Below are positions 17,202 to 23,938 of a stretch of DNA of 35,447 nt, in pieces. The stretch covers positions 1 to 35,447 of the forward strand of contig JAIEBI010000029.1 of the NCBI GenBank assembly GCA_029070965.1, read 5' to 3'. The stretch comes from Clostridiales bacterium. GTDB lineage: Bacteria; Bacillota; Clostridia; Christensenellales; Pumilibacteraceae. Below the pieces are notes generated by a model. The model ran no database searches and was not told the DNA's origin. It worked only from the letters and a program-made list of their open reading frames with translations. Each line of letters opens with the position of its first letter. The first letter of the stretch is position 1. Both the position numbers and the translations under genes were made by a program.

Positions 17202-17235
17202 TGAGATTACTTGCGTTGCTTGTAATCTCATTTTT
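17202..17235. terminator. Terminator between convergent genes
   Basis: TGAGATTAC/GTAATCTCA (17202-17210 and 17222-17230) forms a 9-bp stem with an 11-nt loop, followed by TTTTT. It ends the metG run. It also lies just beyond the stop of the convergent minus-strand gene at 17234, though the minus side lacks a good T tract. Confidence 0.8.
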
Positions 17236-18370
17236 ATATCACGTATTTTTCCAGCTTGCCCGTTTGTTTTAAAAACGACAGCAGGGAGTCGCAATTAAAC
17301 ACGTCGGGCGCGAGTCCGACGCACAGCGGGGCGTCCGTTTTGTCGACAAGCGTTTTCAGGCAATACCCGTCGTCGGGATATAGCCTTTTAAATACCTGCC
17401 ACGCCTCGCTACGCCGCCGCACGAGCTTGGTGAGCGCGCGCATAAGCTCGCCGCGGAATTCTTTAATTCGGTATTCGCACAGCATAAGCCTTTGCGGCGG
17501 GTATATGGGCGTTACGTGTATGCAGGCGCGGCGCACGTCGGCGCCCAAGTTGCTCGTTAAGCTGTCTATGCGTTTGTTGTTGTCTGGCGGAAAATCGGGT
17601 TGTACCGCCGATAGGCTTTTTATGTAAAAATCCGTTACGTACGCGCCGAATATCATTTCCAGCTCGCCGCGCATGCCGGACTGTCTTTGCTCGGCGGCGC
17701 ACAGCATTCGGTACGCTTCCGCCGCCTGTGCCGCGCCCGACGAGCATAAAAGCTCGGGACGGTCCATAACTATTTCGGCGGCTTTTCGTCCCGCATCTAC
17801 AAGCGCTTTTGCTTGTGCCGCAACGTCCTTTTCTATATTTTTCAGCTCGGCGGTAAGCTCGGTTACAAGCTTTGCTATACGCCCAGCGGCGTCGCTTACA
17901 ATTCGCCGTCCCGCCATGCGTGCGCTTGCTTCTGCGTCGAACGCCGCAAGGTCGAGCGCGACTATCTCGCCGAACAGCGACGCGTGATTTACGTGCGCGT
18001 CCGTTTCGTCAAACACCACGGCATACGGCTTTTTGCCCGCGCACAGTACGGCAAACGATTTTACCTCAGCGCGGTACGCTTCGCACGCCGCGGCGGGGTA
18101 GTCATGCGTAGGTAAAAGTATAAGCTTTTTATGTGCTGTCCTTCTGGCGGAAAAAAACTCGGCATTGCCGCCGCGCGCGAAGCAAACGTCACATTCGCCG
18201 TCGGTAATCCGATAGCCCGCGCGCAAAATAAAATCGGTATTGTCAAACCCGATTGCGTACACGCTGCTGCCCGCGGGAGCTGCGGCTTTCAGCGCGGCAA
18301 GAGGATCGGCAAAAAATAGCGGTCTTGCGCATTGTTCGGCGGTCGGATTGTAATCACTATCCATGCTCAT
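17234..18370 (-). CDS. Unrecognised protein, possible divergent iron-ADH/G1P dehydrogenase-like fold
   Basis: This is a 378-residue soluble protein rich in Ala. I cannot name it. The stretch KPYAVVFDE followed by EIVALDLAAFDAEASARMAGRRIVSDAAGRIAKLV recalls the segment of iron-containing dehydrogenases (glycerol-1-phosphate type) where a substrate aspartate is followed by a D-x-x-A-K helix, but the usual NAD-binding GGG motif is not evident. The C-terminus (FNCDSLLSFLKQTGKLEKY) is an amphipathic helix. If related, it may have lost activity. The ATG lies 6 nt after an extended -10 and has no ribosome site, suggesting a leaderless message. It faces the MGMT gene and is downstream of yyaC on the same strand, 172 bp apart. 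Confidence 0.75.
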   Translation of the reverse strand: MSMDSDYNPTAEQCARPLFFADPLAALKAAAPAGSSVYAIGFDNTDFILRAGYRITDGECDVCFARGGNAEFFSARRTAHKKLILLPTHDYPAAACEAYRAEVKSFAVLCAGKKPYAVVFDETDAHVNHASLFGEIVALDLAAFDAEASARMAGRRIVSDAAGRIAKLVTELTAELKNIEKDVAAQAKALVDAGRKAAEIVMDRPELLCSSGAAQAAEAYRMLCAAEQRQSGMRGELEMIFGAYVTDFYIKSLSAVQPDFPPDNNKRIDSLTSNLGADVRRACIHVTPIYPPQRLMLCEYRIKEFRGELMRALTKLVRRRSEAWQVFKRLYPDDGYCLKTLVDKTDAPLCVGLAPDVFNCDSLLSFLKQTGKLEKYVI

Positions 18371-18376
18371 AGGTTA

Positions 18377-18385
18377 AGTATAACA
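18377..18385 (-). promoter_or_regulatory. Extended -10 promoter, leaderless start
   Basis: On the minus strand, TGTTATACT (TG, one base, TATACT) ends 6 nt before the ATG of the gene at 18370. No good -35 is visible at 16-19 bp. No Shine-Dalgarno sequence precedes the ATG. Confidence 0.5.
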
Positions 18386-18542
18386 GCGGCGCAAAGTCGA
18401 ATATAACCGTACCTTAGCTACTTTTATACTCTTATGTCGTTATTGCGAAAGGCGGGTGAAAACATGAACACAAATTTCTAATCAAATTCTAATGTTGTAC
18501 TAATGGATTTTTTATATAAAATATTGTAAAATGGTAGTAGGG

Positions 18543-19076
18543 TTATTGTAGACACTTTATTATGCGCGTAGCTATCGTGTTTGCTAAGGTGTAAACGGTA
18601 CCTAGCCGTACGGCCGACAGCGGCGTTTTGCGCGGGTCGGTCACGGTAGCGGTAATGGACACGTCGCCGACCTTTGGCAGCTTTTTGCCGTCGGCGCTGC
18701 CCGGAGCGATAGACCCGAACGCAATGCGGATTTTGCCGACGTCGGAAAGCCGCCCGACGGACGAATCTATCGCAAGCACCTTTTTTCCAATGTGCGCGCC
18801 GTTTATGTGCGCAATCGCGTCTTTCAGGTTAAGCGCGGTAACGGGGCGGTCGAGCGTTCCGTACACAAAGGCATTGGCTTTGCGTTCCACCAGCATTTGC
18901 CCGACTATCGGGCCGAGACAATCGCCGGTCACACGGTCGGAGCCTATGCATAGCACTATCGGCTGAAAGCCGAGCGTGGCAAAAGCACATTCAAACTCGA
19001 AATCGCGCGTAGTTCCGTTGTCGGACTCGGCGTTAATCTCGGAAATTTCGGGCATAAAAAAATCGTTATAAGGCAT
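18543..19076 (-). CDS. yyaC: YyaC family (DUF1256) sporulation protein
   Basis: This 177-residue protein belongs to the YyaC/DUF1256 family, related to the germination protease GPR and annotated as a spore protease. It shows CIGSDRVTGDCLGPIVGQML, VYGTLDRPVTALNL and the conserved VLAIDSSVGRLSDVGKI, GDVSITATV and LGTVYTLANTIA blocks. The frame stays open to a TTG at 19145, but I choose the ATG at 19074-19076. A sequence matching the forespore sigma-F consensus ends 6 nt before it, and no ribosome site supports the longer start. It diverges from the CvpA-like gene. Expression early in the forespore is predicted, as reported for yyaC in Bacillus subtilis. Confidence 0.85.
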   Translation of the reverse strand: MPYNDFFMPEISEINAESDNGTTRDFEFECAFATLGFQPIVLCIGSDRVTGDCLGPIVGQMLVERKANAFVYGTLDRPVTALNLKDAIAHINGAHIGKKVLAIDSSVGRLSDVGKIRIAFGSIAPGSADGKKLPKVGDVSITATVTDPRKTPLSAVRLGTVYTLANTIATRIIKCLQ

Positions 19077-19082
19077 AAATCG

Positions 19083-19111
19083 AGTTTTGCCATTAACCGC
19101 GACGATTATAC
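19083..19111 (-). promoter_or_regulatory. Putative sigma-F promoter of yyaC
   Basis: On the minus strand, GTATA (19107-19111) and GGCAAAACT (19083-19091) are separated by 15 bp. They match the Bacillus sigma-F consensus GYATA / GGNNANHNT at every position. The -10 ends 6 nt before the ATG at 19076. Confidence 0.6.
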
Positions 19112-19175
19112 CGAAATGCCGCTTACGGCGGTTTAAAATTTTCAAAGCAAGGCAATAAGTATTCGGAGGTTTCGT

Positions 19176-20576
19176 ATGTCTTGGATTGATGTAGCATTAT
19201 TGGCATTAGTGGTCCTTGTCGGACTGCTCGGGCTGTGGAAGGGCGCAAAAAAGAGCGCACTGTCGCTCGGCGCGTTCATCGTATCCTTTGTTTTGGCGTT
19301 TTTCCTTTCCACCGTCATTGCGGAGGCTTTGCTCGGCATAGACAGCATTAAGAATTTCGTGCTCGGCAACGGTGTAGGGGATAAAGCTCAATGGTCGCTT
19401 GCCAACATGATTTACAGCGGCATCGGCAGCATGAAGCTCGACCCTAAATCGTACTTGTTTACCAACTTCTACAAGCCGATGACGGACGTGATTAAAACCG
19501 CGACAAGCGCTAATGCGACTATACCTTCCTCGGGCATCAGCGTGGAAAATGCAGGCTTTGCGCTGTACGGCGCGTTTATGATGTTCTCCGCCATTTGCGG
19601 CGTGGGCATATTCATTGTTGTGCGCTTGCTGCTTATAATCGTCACCGTCATTATCAAATCGTATATCGGCAAGAAAAAGACGGTCGTCAGCAGGCTTGTT
19701 GGCTTTTTGTTCGGCGCAATACGCGGTGCGTTGTGGGTATTTGCTTTTACCATAGTGTTCAGCTGCTTCGGCGGTTACACATTTGTCCCCGGCATACAGT
19801 CCATTCAAAACGAGTACGGCGACAAAGCCGTTATGTGCAATTACCTCGACGATTGGGCGTACGGACTGCGCAACAAGTTGCTGTTGCCCGACAAGGACGC
19901 TTACGGTCGGCTTGTTGAAATGGTCTACAAAAAGAAGACTGCCGACAACTCCAAGGCCGAAAAGCTTACGGGCAACGAGCTTAACCTGTTTATCAACGTT
20001 AGCAATCTCAATTACGACGGAGCACCGTGGAGTATAACCGCGCAGAAAAAGCGCAAGTTCGACGATTCCGACGCAAACATCAAGCTACGCGTCGCTTCGG
20101 AGTTCGGCGCGTCAGGCTTCGACACCGTCGCTCAAGCCATACTCGATTACAACACGAGTATAGCCGGCAAGATAGACGCCCAAACGACAGGCTTAAAGTC
20201 GGAAAACTTTACTACGCTCAACGGAGTGACGACCAATATTAACACGGCTATGAACGACCTGTGGGAGAAGCTTAGGACATACGAGTTTACCTGCACTACC
20301 GCACCCGATAGGGAAAAGGATAACTGGGAGTCGTTGTTGGATAGCAAGCTCGCAGGCGAATACAAAGACGTAACAGACGCTATTGACGAGCTTAAAGCAA
20401 AGTATGAGACGTTTAGCGTCACGTTCGGCGAAAAGTTTGGAGAGTTCCCCATACTTGAATTGCCTGAACGCGTAAATGCCTCCGACGTACCGGTAAGCAG
20501 ACCCGAGCAGGAAGGTCCCGAGCAGGAAGGCCCCGAGCAGGAAGGCGAAGACAACGACGAGAGCGAAGCGGAATAA
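19176..20576 (+). CDS. CvpA family membrane protein with long extension
   Basis: This 466-residue protein has the CvpA N-terminus (MSWIDVALLALVVLVGLLGL, then WKGAKKSALSLGAFIVSFVLAFFLS). Two further helices follow near 125-153 and 172-195 with SRLVGFLFGAIRGALWVF, the usual conserved CvpA block. Typical CvpA proteins have about 160-200 residues. Here there is an insert of roughly 70 residues between helices 2 and 3 and a soluble C-terminal domain of about 260 residues with coiled-coil character. The protein ends in an acidic tail of three PEQEG repeats. The start has CGGAGG upstream. CvpA homologues affect colicin V production, purine regulation and envelope integrity; the role here is open. 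Confidence 0.85.
   Translation: MSWIDVALLALVVLVGLLGLWKGAKKSALSLGAFIVSFVLAFFLSTVIAEALLGIDSIKNFVLGNGVGDKAQWSLANMIYSGIGSMKLDPKSYLFTNFYKPMTDVIKTATSANATIPSSGISVENAGFALYGAFMMFSAICGVGIFIVVRLLLIIVTVIIKSYIGKKKTVVSRLVGFLFGAIRGALWVFAFTIVFSCFGGYTFVPGIQSIQNEYGDKAVMCNYLDDWAYGLRNKLLLPDKDAYGRLVEMVYKKKTADNSKAEKLTGNELNLFINVSNLNYDGAPWSITAQKKRKFDDSDANIKLRVASEFGASGFDTVAQAILDYNTSIAGKIDAQTTGLKSENFTTLNGVTTNINTAMNDLWEKLRTYEFTCTTAPDREKDNWESLLDSKLAGEYKDVTDAIDELKAKYETFSVTFGEKFGEFPILELPERVNASDVPVSRPEQEGPEQEGPEQEGEDNDESEAE
20502..20546 (+). repeat. Three tandem 15-bp repeats
   Basis: Three near-identical copies of CCCGAGCAGGAAGGY encode the PEQEG repeats at the end of the CvpA-like protein. They differ only at the last base, suggesting recent slippage; copy number may vary between strains. 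Confidence 0.95.
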
Positions 20577-20588
20577 TATACAAATTAA

Positions 20589-20619
20589 AACCTTTGATTT
20601 AACGGTCAAAGGTTTTTTT
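20589..20619 (+). terminator. Terminator of the CvpA-like gene
   Basis: AACCTTTGA/TCAAAGGTT (20589-20597 and 20606-20614) forms a 9-bp stem with an 8-nt loop, followed by a run of T. Confidence 0.92.
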
Positions 20620-20707
20620 GTGCTAAAAATTACACCCCGACAATAATCGCGCAAAAAGGGCATAAACACGGCAATACGCGACATATGTTTTATAGTATAC
20701 ATATATA

Positions 20708-20795
20708 AATTAGGTATAAATACCACCAAGGTAAGCCTTGGTTTTGCGCACTTCGTGCGCATTGCGCCCCAAAAGGCGCAGTATTACACCTAATT
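20708..20795 (+). ncRNA. Putative four-way-junction structured element
   Basis: Three hairpins stand side by side: 20725-20742 (7-bp stem, 4-nt loop), 20745-20761 (7-bp stem, TTC loop) and 20763-20780 (6-bp stem, 6-nt loop). They are separated by only 1-2 nt. They are enclosed by a long-range stem that pairs AATTAGGT (20708-20715) with ACCTAATT (20788-20795) and ATAC (20720-20723) with GTAT (20781-20784). It is not a tRNA. It could be a structured RNA, a 5' leader element or a palindromic repeat. Confidence 0.45.
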
Positions 20796-20807
20796 TGTTG
20801 TTGTCGC

Positions 20808-20835
20808 AAATTTGCTCCCGCAAGCGGGCAAATTT
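20808..20835 (+). repeat. Fourth hairpin, before the gene at 20853
   Basis: AAATTTGC/GCAAATTT (20808-20815 and 20828-20835) encloses a short CCG/CGG inner stem. There is no T tract. CTCCTC follows at 20837-20842. Together with the preceding junction it fills the intergenic space; no clear promoter for the next gene was found. Confidence 0.55.
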
Positions 20836-20852
20836 ACTCCTCAAATAAAACA

Positions 20853-22067
20853 GTGGTGGTGCGTATGCTGTACGAGAAAAAAATGTTGATACTGTCGGGC
20901 GAGGGCAAGGGCGTCGTGCTGATTGAAAAGAGCGCGAAGGGTTTGAGGTTTTCGCTCAGCACCTTCGATATGCCTACCTGCGGCGAGCTTAAAGCGGGAG
21001 TAATCACGCCGCGCGCCGTGTACGTGCGCGACCTTCCCAATCGCGACAATCCGTCGTCGGTGTTTATTGTGGAGGGAACGGAGGCGGACAATTTGCATTT
21101 TGCGGTGTTCGATACCAAGCTCAGGCTGTACGGCACAAACGGCAAGCGCATGTGGGAAGCTAATATTATGGATTTGCTGACCAAAAACGACAGGCGAGCG
21201 CCAGTTGTCGACCGCCCGACGCTTGCCGCGCTGCCGCCAATATCCACGCCGCCCAAGGTATTACCGATGCCCGACGGCACGGGTATTCCGCAGTCGCGGC
21301 TGGAAATTTACGGCGACGAGCAAATAGCCGAAACAAACTTTTATACGCCCATTGACATGTCGGCGCGAATGCCTGTTGTCGATAAGTTTTTGGACACGCC
21401 GCGCGCGCTCGATGCTCCGTCCATACTTGACGGGCTTGCGCCTGTGCTGGAAAAATCGGCTGCGACGGAAGCGGAAACCACCGCAATAACCGACGCGGAC
21501 GACAGTGACAACATGGAGGTCGATATGCTCGAAGCCGATAATACCGATAATGCCGAGGTTGTAAACGATACTGCCGAACCTACCGAGGACGCTATGCCTG
21601 CCGCGGCGGCGACTGCGGACAGTCCTACGGCTTACGGCGGTTCGCGCCCGTGCGAGCTTGCGGCGCGGTGGCTGAAAACGCGCTCTACGCGCGCGTTAAA
21701 AGGCGAGCAAATGTCCGTCAAGCCGATAACGAACAAACAACAAGTAAAGCCGATACGCGAAATATCGTTTATTGAGCGGGCCCAATCCGATATTCAAAAG
21801 CTGTTTGACAGCGCGGAAAAGGATGAAAAGCTGTCTTCTTTGTTGCCCGATATCAGTTGGGTCAAGGTGCCTATCGACGGACATATAATTTCCGTCGGGC
21901 GGGGAGGTAACGACTTTTTGTGCTACGCCGTGTCGGGCACGTACGAAAAGACTTCGCCGCTCGGCGACGAGGCGCAGTGGCTGCCCGAAAACAAAGCTAT
22001 TCCCACCGGCAAAGGATATTGGCTTATTTTCCAAAGCTTAAAGAACGGGGAAATAATTAAGAATTAA
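20853..22067 (+). CDS. Conserved hypothetical protein
   Basis: This protein of 404 residues is not assigned to a named family. The N-terminal 110 residues look like a compact beta-rich domain (MLILSGEGKGVVLIEKSAKG, then VYVRDLPNRDNPSSVFIVEG). The middle (about 110-270) is acidic, low-complexity and probably disordered. The C-terminal 110 residues contain VGRGGNDFLCYAVSGTYEKTSPLGDEAQWLP and end GKGYWLIFQSLKNGEII, a globular domain with conserved aromatic residues. There is no signal peptide or membrane helix. The start is uncertain: GTG at 20853 has no ribosome site, while the in-frame ATG at 20865 has a weak GGTGG. It lies between two terminators and so is probably transcribed alone. Confidence 0.7.
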   Translation: MVVRMLYEKKMLILSGEGKGVVLIEKSAKGLRFSLSTFDMPTCGELKAGVITPRAVYVRDLPNRDNPSSVFIVEGTEADNLHFAVFDTKLRLYGTNGKRMWEANIMDLLTKNDRRAPVVDRPTLAALPPISTPPKVLPMPDGTGIPQSRLEIYGDEQIAETNFYTPIDMSARMPVVDKFLDTPRALDAPSILDGLAPVLEKSAATEAETTAITDADDSDNMEVDMLEADNTDNAEVVNDTAEPTEDAMPAAAATADSPTAYGGSRPCELAARWLKTRSTRALKGEQMSVKPITNKQQVKPIREISFIERAQSDIQKLFDSAEKDEKLSSLLPDISWVKVPIDGHIISVGRGGNDFLCYAVSGTYEKTSPLGDEAQWLPENKAIPTGKGYWLIFQSLKNGEIIKN

Positions 22068-22158
22068 GAATGCAGAATTAAGAATTAAGAATTATAAATA
22101 AGGTTGAGGTTTTAATGTCGATTGAAAAAAATCTCGACCTTTTTTAATTCTGCATTCT
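22068..22158 (+). repeat. GAATT-rich inverted repeat flanking a terminator
   Basis: AGAATGCAGAATTAA (22068-22082) is exactly complementary to TTAATTCTGCATTCT (22144-22158). Extra copies of AGAATTA lie inside the left arm. The arms enclose the terminator at 22100-22146, giving a transposon-like layout without any gene. Confidence 0.7.
22100..22146 (+). terminator. Terminator after the gene at 20853-22067
   Basis: A 14-bp stem forms from AAGGTTGAGGTTTT (22100-22113) with AAAATCTCGACCTT, including two G-U pairs, followed by T residues. Confidence 0.85.
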
Positions 22159-22177
22159 ACATTCTTCACTCCGCATT

Positions 22178-22205
22178 GTATAAAAATTTTACACGCGGCA
22201 ATAAT
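22178..22205 (+). promoter_or_regulatory. Putative sigma-F promoter of spoIIR
   Basis: GTATA (22178-22182) and GGCAATAAT (22197-22205) are separated by 14 bp and match GYATA / GGNNANHNT at every position. The ATG follows 7 nt later. A dyad ACACG/CGTGT (22191-22195 and 22206-22210) brackets the -10. Confidence 0.6.
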
Positions 22206-22212
22206 CGTGTGT

Positions 22213-22737
22213 ATGGAAAGAATATTACAAATCATCAAAAAAAGTGTATGTGTATTATTGTCTGTCGCAATATTTTTTTGCGTTTCGTCTATATTTTTGG
22301 GCTGTAAAGATAATAATACCTATGACGGCGAATTGCTGCGACTGCATATCCGCGCCAACTCCAACGACAAAGCCGATCAGGCTGTCAAGCTGAAGGTGCG
22401 CGACGCGGTCAACGCTTATATCACGGACAACGTAAAAAAGTCGACATTCGACGAGGCGTACCGCGATATAGGCGAAAGGCTGGATATAATATCCGCAGTT
22501 GCCGACCGCACCCTTCGCGCTTACGGTTACACCTACGGCGCAAAGGCAAGGCTGTCCTACGAGTACTTTCCGTCGCGTATGTATCACGACGTTACGGTGC
22601 CCGAGGGAATGTACGACGCGCTCATAATAGAGCTTGGCAGCGGCAAGGGCGATAACTGGTGGTGCGTAATCTATCCGCCGCTGTGCTACGGCGAGGACTT
22701 TAAGTACAAGTCGATTTTTGCAGAGCTTTTCGGCTAA
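22213..22737 (+). CDS. spoIIR: Stage II sporulation protein R
   Basis: This 174-residue secreted signalling protein is made in the forespore under sigma-F. It crosses to the intermembrane space and triggers SpoIIGA to cleave pro-sigma-E in the mother cell. Residues 1-30 form a hydrophobic export signal. The mature part has the family blocks LLRLHIRANSNDKADQAVKLKVRDAV, YFPSRMYHDVTVPEGMYDALII and GKGDNWWCVIYPPLCY. I choose the ATG at 22213; a GTG six bases earlier is also in frame and neither has a ribosome site. A sigma-F-like promoter lies directly upstream. sleB starts 28 bp after the stop, so the three genes to ypeB probably share a transcript. Confidence 0.95.
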   Translation: MERILQIIKKSVCVLLSVAIFFCVSSIFLGCKDNNTYDGELLRLHIRANSNDKADQAVKLKVRDAVNAYITDNVKKSTFDEAYRDIGERLDIISAVADRTLRAYGYTYGAKARLSYEYFPSRMYHDVTVPEGMYDALIIELGSGKGDNWWCVIYPPLCYGEDFKYKSIFAELFG

Positions 22738-22765
22738 ACCGTCAATAAACACAAAGGAAATTCTT

Positions 22766-23914
22766 ATGACACAAACACAAAAACGCGCGCGCTTTTCCAT
22801 ACTTGCGGCAACGTTGCTTGTTTTGGCGGCGTTGCTTGCGCTTATACCGACCGCTTCGGTGGCGTATGCAGATATTGCAAGCGGCAATACCTACGGCAAC
22901 GTTGCGGCTGTGCAGGCTCGGCTGTCCACACTCGGCTACTACAAATCTACGGTAGACGGCAAATGGGGCAACGGCACTTTGTCCGCCGTCAAACGCTTTC
23001 AAACCGACAACGGACTCAAAGCGGACGGCGTTGTGGGCAGCGGCACGGCAAGCAAGCTTAAAGTAAAGCTTCCCATTACCGGCGGCATAACCAAGGGCAA
23101 AACCGATTTTAACGTTGCGGCTGTTCAGGCACGGCTCAAAACGTACGGCTACTATACCGGTACGGTAGACGGAAAGTGGGGTAACGGAACGCTTCGCTCT
23201 GTGCTCAAATACCAGTCCGACCGCGGAATGACGGTGGACGGCGTTGTGGGTAACGGTACTGCGAGCAAGCTAGGCATAACGCTTTCTACAACGGCAAAGA
23301 GCGGCGGCATAACCAAGGGCAAGACGGCAGCAAACGTTAAAGCCGTGCAAAACGCGCTTAAAAGCGCGGGGTATTACAAGTCCACGGTGGACGGCTCATG
23401 GGGCAGACGCACTATGTGCGCGGTAATGCATTTTCAGTCCGATTGCGGCTTGACCGTGGACGGCGTTGTCGGCAGTGGCACGGAGAAAAAGCTTGGCATA
23501 AACCTATCCGCTAACGGCGGCGGGTCTAGCGGCACGGGCACAGGCACTACAACAAATATTTCGGACAGCGATCTCAATCTTTTGGCACGGTGCGTTTACG
23601 GCGAATCGCGCGGAGAACCGTACAACGGTCAGGTCGCAGTTGCGGCGGTCGTGCTTAACCGTGTAAAGTCGAGCAAGTTTCCCAACACCATTTCTGGCGT
23701 TATTTATCAGCGCGGCGCGTTCACCGCGGTGGACGACGGGCAAATCAACCTTACCCCCAATCAGTCGGCTTACAACGCCGCGCGCGACGCGCTTAACGGC
23801 TGGGACCCCACGGGCGGTTGCCTGTACTACTACAATCCCGCTACCGCCACGTCCAGCTGGATTTGGTCGCTTACAGTGCATATTAAGATTGGTAAGCATA
23901 ACTTTGCACTATAA
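22766..23914 (+). CDS. sleB: Spore cortex-lytic hydrolase SleB with three peptidoglycan-binding repeats
   Basis: This 382-residue exported enzyme has a signal peptide (residues 1-34, cut near VAYA). Three PG_binding_1 repeats follow (about 40-100, 115-170 and 188-245), each with the pattern VQxxLxxxGYYxxxVDGxWGxxT and DGVVGxGT. After a Gly/Thr linker comes a C-terminal Hydrolase_2 (SleB/CwlJ) domain (about 267-382) with CVYGESRGEPYNGQVAVAAVVLNR and its catalytic Glu near 279. SleB is a lytic transglycosylase that degrades muramic-lactam cortex at germination. Bacillus SleB has one binding repeat; three are unusual. AAAGGA supports the ATG at 22766 rather than the longer frame. It is followed 24 bp later by ypeB, its usual partner. 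Confidence 0.93.
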   Translation: MTQTQKRARFSILAATLLVLAALLALIPTASVAYADIASGNTYGNVAAVQARLSTLGYYKSTVDGKWGNGTLSAVKRFQTDNGLKADGVVGSGTASKLKVKLPITGGITKGKTDFNVAAVQARLKTYGYYTGTVDGKWGNGTLRSVLKYQSDRGMTVDGVVGNGTASKLGITLSTTAKSGGITKGKTAANVKAVQNALKSAGYYKSTVDGSWGRRTMCAVMHFQSDCGLTVDGVVGSGTEKKLGINLSANGGGSSGTGTGTTTNISDSDLNLLARCVYGESRGEPYNGQVAVAAVVLNRVKSSKFPNTISGVIYQRGAFTAVDDGQINLTPNQSAYNAARDALNGWDPTGGCLYYYNPATATSSWIWSLTVHIKIGKHNFAL

Positions 23915-23938
23915 TCATCATAACAAAAGGAAAAACCT

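Noticed and set aside
19077-19145. N-terminal extension of yyaC from a TTG codon
   Set aside because: There is no ribosome site, a promoter-like sequence lies inside the stretch, and family similarity begins later.
20502-20546. CRISPR-like repeat array
   Set aside because: The three 15-bp units are directly adjacent without spacers and in frame within a coding sequence.
20708-20795. tRNA gene suggested by the cloverleaf shape
   Set aside because: The closing stem is interrupted, no D-arm or TTCRANY sequence exists, no anticodon loop of 7 nt is present and there is no CCA.
22122-22307. Small open frame of 61 codons before spoIIR
   Set aside because: It runs through a terminator, an inverted repeat and the predicted sigma-F promoter, and overlaps the spoIIR start in another frame.
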